Positions 12,298-23,088 of a stretch of DNA of 64,000 bases are shown piece after piece; positions within the stretch are counted from its first letter, which is position 1; each line of letters opens with the position of its first letter. The notes under the pieces are model-generated. The model made no database searches and was not told where the DNA came from. It saw nothing but the letters and a program-made list of their open reading frames with translations. The position numbers were made by a program, and so were the translations under genes. Source of the DNA: Struthidea cinerea (lineage: Eukaryota > Chordata > Aves > Passeriformes > Corcoracidae); the NCBI GenBank assembly GCA_013397865.1, contig VZTI01001722.1, forward strand, positions 163,569 through 227,568, read 5' to 3'.

Positions 12298-13611
12298 GTA
12301 TGCTGCTGTAATGAAAAATAAATACATGAGCAAATGCATGCACACACAGAGAGTTGTAAACTGCCTAATAGGATGAGCACAAGGGACAAGATTGCAAAGC
12401 ATTTTATATATATTAGAAAACCACTCTAAATTACTTTTAACTATTCATTCAATAAAGAGTTGAAGGGTCTTTATATGTATATAGTTAAAGCGTTTTCTTC
12501 TGTTTTAAAACAACTGACATGTATTGTTTTCACTAGACTAAGTACCAGTTTGAAAGTCTGAAAAATGCACAAAGCCCAATTAGTATATTTTAATTGAAAT
12601 TTTCAGAAAATTACTGATTTGAACTTAATGAGGGACTAAATCACAGATTAAAAAAAAGGCAGGTGCAAAGTCATAATGGCATGAATCACAAAGAAAAAAT
12701 GAAGGGCTTTTTTAGGTTTTCTTCAAGCCCCATTTCTGCCCCTGAAGACATATTTCATTTCATCATTGTATTTAAAATATGATAACATCTTCCTTTGTTC
12801 AGATTACATTTTATAAAATATGTAGAAAAGAATTCTCATTCATTATACTCTATGAACAGAAGTCTTAGTTAAAATATTTAAAACTTTTTGCATGTAATAT
12901 CTAACTGGAGGCTAGACTGCAAATGGAAATATATCTTAAGAGTCTGTTAGAACATTTAATTCTTCACAGAACCCATTAAAAATCCTCTGTCATGCTGCCT
13001 CAAGGAATATGTACTATATAACTCATCATCCAGATTCATGGCAAGCCATCCTTTGTTTTGAAGAAGAATGATAACAATGCATATTTGTATAAATAGCTGA
13101 GCCATTTCTGCTATTTATTAACTGATGTTGGCCATAATTCTCAAAATATGAGATCAAAACACAGTTTAGCTGATCCAGAACAAAAAGTGGTTTTCATCAT
13201 CTGTTATGTCTGTGTTTTTTCCTTGGTAAAATGTTAGAGTTAATAAATCCTAACTCAGTTTAAGATGTATAATTCCTACAAGAACTCCTGTTTTTTTATA
13301 AAGCATGATAAAATCAGTGTGACTCAGGTGTTTTTAGAATCCAGAAGTAGGACATTTTCTCCTTCTGTAATGCAAGCATGGATTGTTGCATTGATTCATA
13401 AAGGACATTTCATCCCTAATGCTGTAGTGTGTGCTGTGAGATAGCTAACAGTCTTTATGAAACTCAGAAAATTGATGTCAATTCCTGTAACTTAATTCCT
13501 TGGTCTTGAAATTAATCTTGTACCTAAAATATATTGGTTTATAATGTTTGATAATTACACTGCTAATAATCTGATTTGGTAATGTCTTGTGTCCCTGATT
13601 TTTCATGGCAG
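12298..13611. other. Intron 6 (1.3 kb)
   Basis: AT-rich intron sequence. Nothing else recognised. Confidence 0.7.
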
Positions 13612-13751
13612 AAGTCCTTTACTCAATCAATGTCCATACAGGAGCATTGCCTGCATCAGGAACAGATGCAGATGTATTTATCACAGTATTTGGAGAGTGG
13701 GGAGATTCCTGCAAGAGGAGACTAGGGCACTCACATTTTGAAAGAGGGCAG
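13612..13751 (+). CDS. Exon 7: first half of PLAT repeat 3 (canonical)
   Basis: A 140-base exon after TTCATGGCAG and before GTTAGT, entering with two bases and leaving in phase 0. It encodes a textbook first half of a PLAT domain: LYSINVHTGALPASGTDADV, then ITVFGEWGDSCKRRL, then HFERGQ. The GTDA turn, the F-G-x-x-G-D loop and the F-x-R-G-x exon end are all present. Of the eight repeats this is among the closest to the family consensus. Confidence 0.95.
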
Positions 13752-16700
13752 GTTAGTACTGAGTCATTTTCCTTACGTGTTTGTTTGATGTATTTAATTT
13801 TATTATTTTCTAATACCATATTTCTTTTCAATTATGAAATACCAGCATTGATGTTACACTCTGGTAACCTGTGGAAATAACGTGTTGTTTACTAAGTGCA
13901 GGCACTTTACCTGAATTGAGATTACAGTTTAAGAATGGTTTGAGTACCAATAAATTTAAAATCCACAAACCATCAGTAACTGTTCTTAGAATCTGGAAGT
14001 GAATCTAATTATATATAAAATTCTGTGGATTAATTTTCACTTATTTGTGAAGCTGGTATAGAAATATCAGAGCTGTTTCCTGTGACTGCTCCTTTAAAAT
14101 GTTTGGTTTTTTTTTTTTCTTTTTATCTGCCTGGATAGACCTGAAAGAAAGACTTTAAGTGTGTTAGCTACTATATGTTAATTAATCCACTTATCTGTAG
14201 AATCGCAAACAGGTAAAGCTGTTTGTAAACATAATCGTCTGCTCAAGATAAATCCTGGGAGAGATTTTCTGATCAACCTTTGCTTATTACCATATTAATG
14301 ATTATATCTATACAACATGTTCACCTATACCCTGAACTCAGAGCACTTGATCAATTAATCCTGTACAGTAAAGCAGAATCCTCTGCTGCAATTTCATACT
14401 GTTTCTTATGCTCTCTCATGCCTGAGATGCCATAACTTTCCTAGGCAACCTGTTCCTCTGCTTTCCTAGCCTCGCACTTAACAACTCTTCCTTTACTAGA
14501 TTTATTATGTCTTCTTGAGCTTAAAAACTGAGAAACCAGCCACACCATTGTGTTCCAGAGTCATTTATGCTTTTTCTTCCATGAATTTTTATAAATTTTC
14601 TATAGACATGTGACAAGTGTCCATAGTCTTCTGTCTCAATTTAATTGCGCTTGAACTGCTACCTGAGTAAAACTAAATTAAAACTCATTCCACATCTTTT
14701 CTTGGAAGACACAGTGAATGTTTTCTTCCATGTCACCTTCTCTTTGCTTCTCCCTTGCTTTTATAGACCTCTACCCTCTGTGCAAATCTATTGCTGCATT
14801 GTTACTTGCAAAGAAGAATGTCTCTTTAATCTTCCTACTTAGACTTTCCTGTATGTTTTTCTGATTCTTCAATTACTTTTTTTTTTTTTAAGATGCCATT
14901 TTTTTCAGAATCCTGCTTAGTCCAAACTGTGTTATAACAATATAGGAAGAGCTTTATGATGCTGATTGTCTGGATGATATTATTAAAAATATAGGTTAAT
15001 CCTTGGCATTTTTGAGGGCAAATGTTTAGGGGCAATTAGAAGGGTTAATCAACGGTATAAAGGCACATAGTCAGTGACATAAGCTGGGAAAGAAGTCTAA
15101 AAACAAATAATTCCCATGGCACTTTCATACTGGATGTTAATACAGAGTCAGGGATGCGGCTGTTAGTGTTAAAGAAATCAGAGCCATTACGTTGAGCAGC
15201 AGAGTGCTGACTATCTTCCTAAGCAATTCCTTTGTTTTCAGGGAGCAGTTATTGTGCTGTAGACAATGAAAGCATTCTCCAGCTTAGGTATTTTGTGTGT
15301 TCCTGTTCTTCATTGTTTGATAGGTTCCTGGGAAGGGGTTGAGCAGTGGGATGGCAAAATGTTCTGACCATACTGAGATATTTAAGGTAATAAATATTAA
15401 AGCTGGTGGCAGAGATTGCAGAAGAACCTCATACAGAATGAATGGGTAATAAAATGGCAGATTAAATTCTTTGTAGCTAAATGAAAAGCAGTGGCTGTGA
15501 GGGGGAATAACCCCTTAAACTTGCATGCAAAATGATGGGCTCTGAAACATGATGGTAGTAGGATGTCATCTCAGTAGAAGCAAAAAAAAAGGAAACCAGA
15601 ACAAATAAAATGTTTAGAAGTTATTAAATTAAAAAAAAAGAGGAAAACAGCCACTTCAAGGCAGAAAACACAGTCATGCCTCCAAAGATGTTCTCTGGTG
15701 CAGATGCATAATAGATGCTGTGTTTTGTTCTGATTCACTTGTCTTAAAACGTACAAGAAGAATGTCAAGTGATATGAAATATCTTCCGTACAAAGAACAA
15801 TGAAGCAGACAAGTACATTTGGTCTGGAAAAGAGATGATGAGAGGAAAGGTGAGGGAAATAAGAAATATAATATGGAATAGAGAAAATGAACATTTCTAT
15901 TAGTGAAATACAAGAGCTCAAGAGCATTCAATGTAACGTGCAGGTGGCAGATTCAAAACAAAAGGAGGTGGATTTTTGCTCAATGTGTAATTAATACATT
16001 TTACTTTCTGGCACAAGATGTTGCAGATGGTAAAAGACATATTGGTGCAAAAAACCATTGCACATTGTCATGGAAGACAACTTTCCACTGAGGCTGTTAA
16101 GTGCAAAGACGTAATCTCTGGCTCAGGCAATCTCTGAACCACAAATTGCAAAAGGCTGAGAGACTTTATATTCAAGAAGCATCTCTATATATTTGCCCTG
16201 TTTTTCAGCTCTTCCCTAGAAATCTGTTACTGGTAGCTGTTGGCAACACTGTACTGGACTAGATGGATCTGCAATTTAAAATACTACTACCAGTCTTACA
16301 TTCTTTTTACATAGAAGTACTTCAATAAAAAAGTTGGAATGAGGTTTTACTGAGAGTTTCTAAATATAAAAAAGGTGAAAGGAAGGAATGTAAAGGGCAA
16401 GACATCTTGAGAGACAAGATTATGTCAGCAATGTCCCTGAAAAATGTGGAATGGACAGGCAAAGAAAACAAAGTTAAGGAAACTTGAGATACAATAAAAA
16501 AGGATCTCTCTTGACTGATAAAGAACATGAATATAAGGAAAAGCTAGAAAGACAGAAAATTTCAACAAAGTGTAAGAAAACAGACTAAAATGGGTCTGCA
16601 AAACAGTTTAAATAAAATCCTTTTGGTTTTCATTAATTGTACTTCCAGTAGTGTGTTTAATGCAGTTCCAAACGTCTTTATACTGAAGAAAAAAAAAGAA

Positions 16701-18146
16701 ATGCAATGACATCAACCAAAAGTATGTTCTTACTAATGCTGAGGGAGTAGGCAATTTAATGTATTATTATGAGAATTCATTGATAACAATGGGTGATTAT
16801 GACCACTGTTGTCTAATGAATGTTAATTATTATCACAAAGAATGAAACTAATGATAGGTCCCTTTCTCAGCTAGAGTTAGCTGTGAAGGGACATGAATAT
16901 TAGCAATACAGGCTATTTCCTCTTAGTCAAGGGTCATGTAGACTGACAGGAAAATTATATTTGGCTTGGAACGACAAAGAATAAAATTAAAAAGCAATGA
17001 GTGCTCCCGAAAAGTTATTTGCAAGATGTTCCTCCCAGCTAGATCTTATTTTGGACTACATATACTTACAAGCAGGGGTATAACTTGCCATGGTAACTGT
17101 TTGAGGATATCATGGATATAACAAGGTATGAATGCTGGAAGTCCTAAGGCTGTGATAGGAATAATAACTTGGATGTTTTCTTTTTCTGATCACATTGTGG
17201 AGAATAGTCTGACACAGACAGGAGAATGGACCAGATGACATAATTTGTTCTAAAAATCATCTCTTGCTTCATTGCTTTCTGGTCCTCATGCTTTTTCTTG
17301 CCTGGTGGCAAATTGGTTGGCAACAAATAAAAATTATAGCGTCTGTTTCTACTATCCATCTGGGGTTTTTTTAATGTCACCCACACACATGCCCATGGAT
17401 CTACCCACCCACTTATATTATCTCGCACCGAACACATTCATTCTCTCACTCACATAATTTATTCATCCCAACATGCACTAGTGCAGTTGCCATTTAGCTT
17501 TTGTTTACTGGTAGCCGTAGCAATATTTAAACAGATGTCTATTTACATCCGAGGAGCACATCAATTCTTGCCTGCATGTATGCGTGCACAGCCTTAGTTA
17601 TAGTTTCTAATGTCAGTATCTTCCTTTGTTTGCATAGTCATCAACAGTACTTCTGTTCAGAGTCGAATAATATGACATATCCTATTTGAATAATAGGGTG
17701 TCTTCGAATGTAAAATACTTGGAAATGTTTAAAAATAAAACGCCTTATCTAAACAAAAATTTAAGTTACCAGGTCTATCCTGATTCTTGAAGAACTCCCT
17801 TTGTTTCAGTAATGAGGGATTAGTTGAACTTAAATTTTCATGAGCTTTCTCTAGGTTTTTTGATCAGAGGTTTCTTTTCACCCAAAACAGGGGGACGTTT
17901 TTTTGTAATAAAACCTGAGCTGCAGTGATCATGAAGAAGAAAAAATGTATATATTCAAGGATCTACATAGTTTCTGAACAGGTTCTCCAAATATGAATGT
18001 CAGCCTAAAATGTATTTCCTTATCCTCAGAAAAAGATACTTCAGCATTGAAAGGAATCTGTCTTTCCAAATGCAAACTTCTCAAAGATAGAAGATAAGAT
18101 ACATGGTCTAATCAGTTTGCTGTTCTTTTTGCCTCTATCTTCTCAG
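13752..18146. other. Intron 7 (4.4 kb)
   Basis: AT-rich intron. An old CR1-like 3' end is recognisable around 15900-16290 (listed separately). The opposed open frames at 15571-15931 lie in or near it and have no domain pattern. Confidence 0.65.
15900..16290 (+). mobile_element. Ancient CR1-like LINE 3'-end fragment
   Basis: I recognise the order and wording of an old CR1 3' region shared by turtles and birds: 'ctggcacaagatgt', then 'tctgttactggtagctgtt', then 'tactggactagatggatct'. The last is the usual 'ggatactgggctagatggacc' motif. The piece is heavily diverged and has no coding capacity. Boundaries are approximate and come from memory of the consensus, not from an alignment. Confidence 0.6.
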
Positions 18147-18399
18147 GTTTGCATCTCTGAAATGAGAGCAGTAGACCTTGGACAGTTAAGCAAAGTGCTT
18201 GTTGAGCACCATAGTGTGGGTTATGGAGCCGGATGGTACCTGGACCAAATTGTCATCCATGAATCAGACAAGACAGACGAACAATATGTATTTCTTTGCC
18301 AGCAGTGGTTAGACAGTGGAGTTGGTGATGCGCAGATGGAACGAACACTGAAACTTCTTGGAAAAGTCAGGAACGGAATGTTGACAGGAAAGATTTATG
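18147..18399 (+). CDS. Exon 8: second half of PLAT repeat 3 (canonical)
   Basis: The acceptor TATCTTCTCAG ends at 18146 and the donor GTAAGG follows 18399. The exon has 253 bases, phase 0 in and phase 1 out. It encodes VDLGQLSKVLVEHHS, then GAGWYLDQIVIHES, then EQYVFLCQQWLDSGVGD. These are the tryptophan strand and the 'F-x-C-x-x-W-L' segment of a canonical PLAT domain. Unlike repeats 1 and 8, no intron splits this half before the tryptophan. The tail LKLLGKVRNGMLTG is the linker to repeat 4. Confidence 0.95.
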
Positions 18400-21099
18400 G
18401 TAAGGTCCAAAATCCTCAAAACTCCTTCCAGCTTTCGTTTTAATTGTAATTCATCATATATTCTTTTGTTATTTTTAAGCTAAAGCCAAACTACAGAAAC
18501 AGTATAGCTTGAATGTGAGCTGCCTCTCTCACACCAATTGTCTCCCCAAACACTTTCCTGAGATGGTAAATACAATTGCAATGCTCAGGGAAGAAACACT
18601 AGAGCATAAGGGAGATATTAAGTGATAGAGGCAATGAAGGTACTATGATTTTAGTTGAGGCTAGAAAAAAAGCTGAAGCAGAAAGAAGTAGGTTGTTCCA
18701 TATGGCATTCATGCAGAGCAGAAGGCTCCTGCAACAGTGATGAAATCACAAGAAGAGATACAAAAACTCTTTTAGCAGAATGAGATTTTCCCTTATGTTC
18801 ATATATTTGCAAAAAGCATTTGCTTTTATTTGCAGTTTTCTTTTTTACTTATATCAATGGCACGAGTTCTTGCAAACAGTTAGTTGACCTGAACTCAATA
18901 TTCTATTCAAATTTCTTAATTAGCAAACAACAAAAATTCAGAAATAACTTAGGCACTGAAAACATGCTTTGCCAGGATACTGGATTTTTTAGCTCTCTCA
19001 TGTGTCTTTTTTGAAGAGGTGTAAAATGCTGCTTTGGGTCCATTTATGAAAACTGAATCAGAACTGATAGACCAAGCTATGTAAAGTTTAACTACTCTGA
19101 AGGTGTGAATTTGCATTCTGTATCAGCCATTTTGTAAACCTCTCTCTATTAACTTCCATGCTCCTGCATATTTCCTTTCATGTTCAGAGAATTTTGTATT
19201 ATACATAGTTGCAGACAAAACTAATAGATTATAACCTCCTATTTAGCCATCTATAGTTCATCACTAGTGAATATCTCATATCATCTAACAAAACAGAAAT
19301 AATGTTACTGATACAACAGAAGAACAGAAAACCATGGAAATATAAGCATAGGATGAGCAGCTAGAGTAGTGACAGTTTCAGAACAAGAAATGGCTGTATT
19401 TCACCACTGCAAGTGTTCTAGGTCTCTATTAAGTAGATTCTATAATTGTCATACATAATCCACAGAGCAAGGCAGGTGTCTCCTGAGGGTAATTCAGAGC
19501 AGAAGCCCAAGGCTGGTCAAAGTCTGTCACACTTTCCTTCACTGATAACATGAAAAGCGAGAGAAGTCTTGCATCCTTGTTTATGCACCTTGATTAATGT
19601 CTGAATATAGCTGTGTAAAAACTATTTCCTTCCTCGGTTTCCCACACACACATAGTCCTCAGAAATTTGAGTACAGACTTGCTAATAATTTCATGTCTAT
19701 AGTTATTAAAACTCAGGGCTGTATCTATTGCAAATCATTTTTCGTCTGGGTGTATAACAAAACCAGAAATAATATGACAAGTAAGCAGAGAGCCTATGAG
19801 GAATGGATAAATAAAAGACAAATCAGCAAAGAGCAATATACCTTAGGGGTAAGAAACTATATGGATACAATGGAACTTACTAATTTTCAAGCTAAATCAG
19901 ATTTTATAAAAGAAGAAAAATGAATAGTAAAGGTTCTTCAACCATCTACTTATGAAAAGAACCTTCAAAGATGTGTAACTGTTCAGGAACAATTGAGTTC
20001 AGACTGAAGATCATGTAGGTAAAATCCCCAAACAAATAGAATACTTTGTCTCTTTTTTCATTAAGGAACCATAATGTTGGCCAGGGAAGCAAAAGCACTG
20101 TTACTAATGGGAATGAGCTTATTGGAAATCAGCAAATCTGAAACACGTATAAGACTCTGAGTTCCATTTACTCAAGGAGTGACAACCAGAGTAGTTGTTA
20201 GCCCACTGAAGGAAAAAAAATACTGAATGAATTGGGAAATGAAGTGGCAGACCTAATAGCAAGGATTTAAAACAATTTTATGAAGACTTAACATCAGCAA
20301 ATATAACATCTCCATGTAAAAAATAGAAAGCATAATGTAGGTGAACATAGGTCTAGTAATTGTTCGCATGAAAACCTTTATAACACACTTTTGAAGAAAA
20401 GAATACTTGCGACAATAGAGGCAAATAGGAAATAAGAAGGAATGCACCATGACTTTACTAAAGATAGACTGTAAAACAAGATGATACTACAGAAATATTT
20501 TGCAGTAAGACAAATGTAATGACATTTAATCTGTCTAAATTTCTGTATTGAATTTTACTTTCTCTATGGGAAATTATTAGGTAATCACAAGAAAGTGAAA
20601 AGTAGTAGTAAAAGGAAGAATTGTAAAGAGTTGGAGAAGAGACAATTAATACGTTAATGAAATCTTTCAGTTCTACCAAGCTGAGAGTGCTCTCAGGAGA
20701 TGAAGAGGTTGTCTGATAAACTTTGAGAACTGAAGGAAAGGAACTGAACAGAATTCTGTGACAAACAACTTGTATACAATTAGGTGTAAACTCAACTAGA
20801 TATTTGAGCTCTCAATTAGGATACATGGGCCCAATTTCCATTGTTTTGGGGTTTTTTTAGAATTAGGAACTAAATATTTACTAAGGGTCTAAAAACTGTT
20901 TGATCTGTACTGCCGTGTTTTGAAGTGATTTCTGCTACACAAATTCTTCAGCAGGAGGACTATGAGAAATACCTGGGTTTGTTATAAGATCACAGGATAA
21001 TTTTGAGGCAGTAATGTCACATGGCTATGGGGTTACTGCGAGCCCAGAGTGTATGTAGGCATTACCAGTCAAAATCAAAGTGGATTACTGGCTTCACAG

Positions 21100-21420
21100 A
21101 GAAACTGTGATATTTCCCCAGCAATGCTGTGTGTAATTGTGGTCACCTCTGTTCAGAAGGACTGGATCAAGCTGGAATAGTTGAAAAGAAGATATGATGA
21201 CGGAGAAAATGGCAACTCTTTGTTGAAAGGGTATTGAAAAAAATTGACAGATTCAGAATAGCTAATGAAATGCTCAAAATGGACACTGTAGTGATCTATC
21301 AAATTAATGGTGGCTTACACATCAAGGAGGGAAGAGAGTTATTTAAGCTGACAAAGTTTTCGTAAAAATAAATGGGTTTCAGTAGTCCATTAATGTCTTT
21401 CTGAGAGAATTAAAAGATTT
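21100..21420 (+). mobile_element. Probable ancient CR1-like LINE fragment
   Basis: The stretch around 21130-21190 ('gtgtgtaattgtggtcacct', then 'aaggactggatcaagctgga') resembles the 'caattctggtcacc...aaaggat...gga' part of old CR1 elements near the end of ORF2. The 'aaataaatgggtttcag' part follows in the expected order. It is very diverged and without an open frame. Boundaries are approximate. Confidence 0.45.
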
Positions 21421-21941
21421 CTGAGAAAGAAACAAACAAAGATTATATTTTTAGCATTACACTGTTTGTGTTGGGTTGACCCTGACTGGTGTCCATAAAG
21501 GCTGTTCATCATTCCCCTCCTCAGCTGGACACGAGAGAAAAAACACAACAAAAGGCTCACAGGTCAAGATAAGGACAGGGAGAGATCATTCTCCAGTTGC
21601 TGTCATGGACCAAACAGACTTGACTAGGGGAAATTAGCTTAATTTATTACCAAAGAAATTAGAGAAGGATAATGAGAATTAAACCCAATTCTAAAAGCAC
21701 CTTTCCTCCTTCTTCCTGGGCTAAACTTCACTCCCAATTTTCTCTACCTCCTCCCACCCAGCTGTGCAGTGGGACAGGAAATGAAGATTGCAGTCAATTT
21801 ATCACACATTGTCTCGACTGCTCCTTCGTCTTCCACTCCATCATGGGTGGGTGTCTCCCATGAGAGACAGTCCTCCACAAACTTCTCCAAGGAGAGGACT
21901 TCCAGCGGGCTGTAGTTCTTCCTAAACTGCTCCAGCATGGG

Positions 21942-22323
21942 TATTACTGAGTCCCTTCTGATCCTATGGCTCACATGCATGAACACACAGACGCAGGGAT
22001 GGCTTCAGTAATATGAATCCGATAGCAAGGAGTTGAGAAGGGTCCTTGCATGGAGTTCCACAAACAGCAGTTTATTGCTTGTGCTCGTGAAGGGTTCCAG
22101 AGGCACTGACCCCAAACACGTGACAGATCTATCTTAAATACAGGGGTGTGGTTAACACCAGGAGCCAACCAGGGAAATCAGAACTGGGGTACATTACCAT
22201 AACCGAACAGGCATCCTGGGAGAGGCTCCTTTCCCTCACCATAACTGATAAGTCTCTGGCAGCAAAGACCCTCTTACAAGAGCTCTCTCTGTCTCTTGTA
22301 CCACTGGCTAATCAGCCACCACA
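21942..22323 (-). mobile_element. 382-bp solo LTR nested in the older LTR
   Basis: Perfect 6-bp target duplications CATGGG lie at 21936-21941 and 22324-22329, typical of an ERVK-type integration. On the minus strand the element begins TGTGGTGGCTGATTAG and ends CTCAGTAATA, so its last bases are TA rather than CA, probably by mutation. A minus-strand AATAAA lies at 22071-22076. The older LTR's own sequence resumes on both sides. This insertion is therefore younger than its host LTR. Confidence 0.78.
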
Positions 22324-22575
22324 CATGGGCTCCTTCCATAGGGTGCAGTCCTTCATGAGAAAACCTGCTCCAGCACAAGCTCTCTCCATGGGGCCATAAG
22401 GTCCTGCTGGGAGTCTGCTCCAGTGCAGGCTTCCATGAGGTCACATCCTCCTTTGGACATCCACCTGCTCCATCATGGGGTCTCCCATGGACTGCAGATG
22501 GATCTCTGCTTCACTGTGGACCTCCATGGGCCACAGAGGCACAGCTGCCTCACCATGGTCTTCACCATGGGCTGC

Positions 22576-22640
22576 TGTTGCCCTGAGTTTGCAGTTCTTC
22601 GATGTTTTCATTTTCTGTAACAGTTTCTCATGCACTTTCT
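22576..22640 (+). repeat. Inverted copy of the LTR outer (U3) end
   Basis: This is one arm of a 65-bp inverted repeat whose other arm is 23024-23088. The arms differ at two positions (28 and 56 from the ends) and diverge abruptly after that. The loop between them is 383 bases. The copy faces the opposite way to the LTR, so both ends of the insertion carry the same integrase-recognition terminus. Confidence 0.85.
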
Positions 22641-22761
22641 CTCCAGCACTACCTCTAAAACCTCTAACGCCAAGGAATCGCTTGAGGAATCCATAATAAT
22701 CACCATTTTTAAAACCCTAGCTGACCAAGGGAAAACTCCCTACCTGACTCGAGCCTGCAGG

Positions 22762-22779
22762 TCCCCGTACGGGCCACCA
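22762..22779 (-). promoter_or_regulatory. Retroviral primer-binding site for tRNA-Ile
   Basis: The plus strand reads TCCCCGTACGGGCCACCA. That is identical to the last 15 bases of vertebrate tRNA-Ile (AAU anticodon) plus the added CCA. On the minus strand it lies two bases after the LTR end, where a reverse-transcription primer site belongs. This identifies the element's primer and rules out a tRNA gene here. The tRNA sequence is from memory. Confidence 0.85.
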
Positions 22780-22781
22780 AA

Positions 22782-23088
22782 TGTCGCACTTGGACACGAA
22801 AAGAACCACGCAGACGCTTGTCAGGAGAGAAGCAAGAAAAGAGAGAGGGGGTCAGAGACCCCAAGCTTTATTATATATGTTCTTAGAAACCACCGTGGAC
22901 TGGGGGGAGAAAAGACTACCCCTCAATCACACTGGTCAAAGGAAAGATCCATCAAACAACTCCGCCTAGGAGAATGGAATGAAAAACAATAAAGGACGGT
23001 TAACAAAACATGGCTGTGTTTACAGAAAGTGCGTGAGAAACTGTTACAGAAAATGAAAACCTCGAAGAACTGCAAACTCAGGGCAACA
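22782..23088 (-). mobile_element. 5' LTR of the palindromic ERV fragment
   Basis: On the minus strand this 307-base unit runs from TGTTGCCC to GTGCGACA, with TG...CA ends. A TATATAATAAA stretch includes AATAAA at 22867-22872 on the minus strand, placing the R region just after it. It is followed by two bases and the primer-binding site, the normal arrangement of a 5' LTR. Confidence 0.8.
23024..23088 (-). repeat. Partner arm of the 65-bp inverted repeat
   Basis: This arm is the genuine outer end of the 307-base LTR. On the minus strand it begins TGTTGCCCTGAG, as the left arm does on the plus strand. Confidence 0.85.

Larger units (their letters stand above)
22576..23088 (-). mobile_element. 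513-bp palindromic endogenous retrovirus fragment (LTR, PBS, leader, inverted U3 end)
   Basis: The insert is bounded by perfect 6-bp duplications GGCTGC at 22570-22575 and 23089-23094. Both outer ends are the same sequence in opposite orientation: the first 65 bases from each end match at 63 positions, both starting TGTTGCCCTGAG. Reading the minus strand from 23088: a complete 307-base LTR (23088 to 22782), two bases, a primer-binding site (22779-22762), a 121-base leader (22761-22641), and then the inverted copy of the LTR's own outer end (22640-22576). No 3' LTR or genes are present. It sits inside the older LTR. Confidence 0.85.

Noticed and set aside
22762..22779. Possible 3' end of a tRNA-Ile gene
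   Set aside because: Only the last 15 bases plus CCA are present. CCA is not encoded in vertebrate tRNA genes, and the position beside an LTR end shows it is a retroviral primer-binding site.
22423..22992. Overlapping open frames on both strands across the LTR cluster
   Set aside because: They run across LTR boundaries and the inverted repeat, and show no gag, pol or env features.
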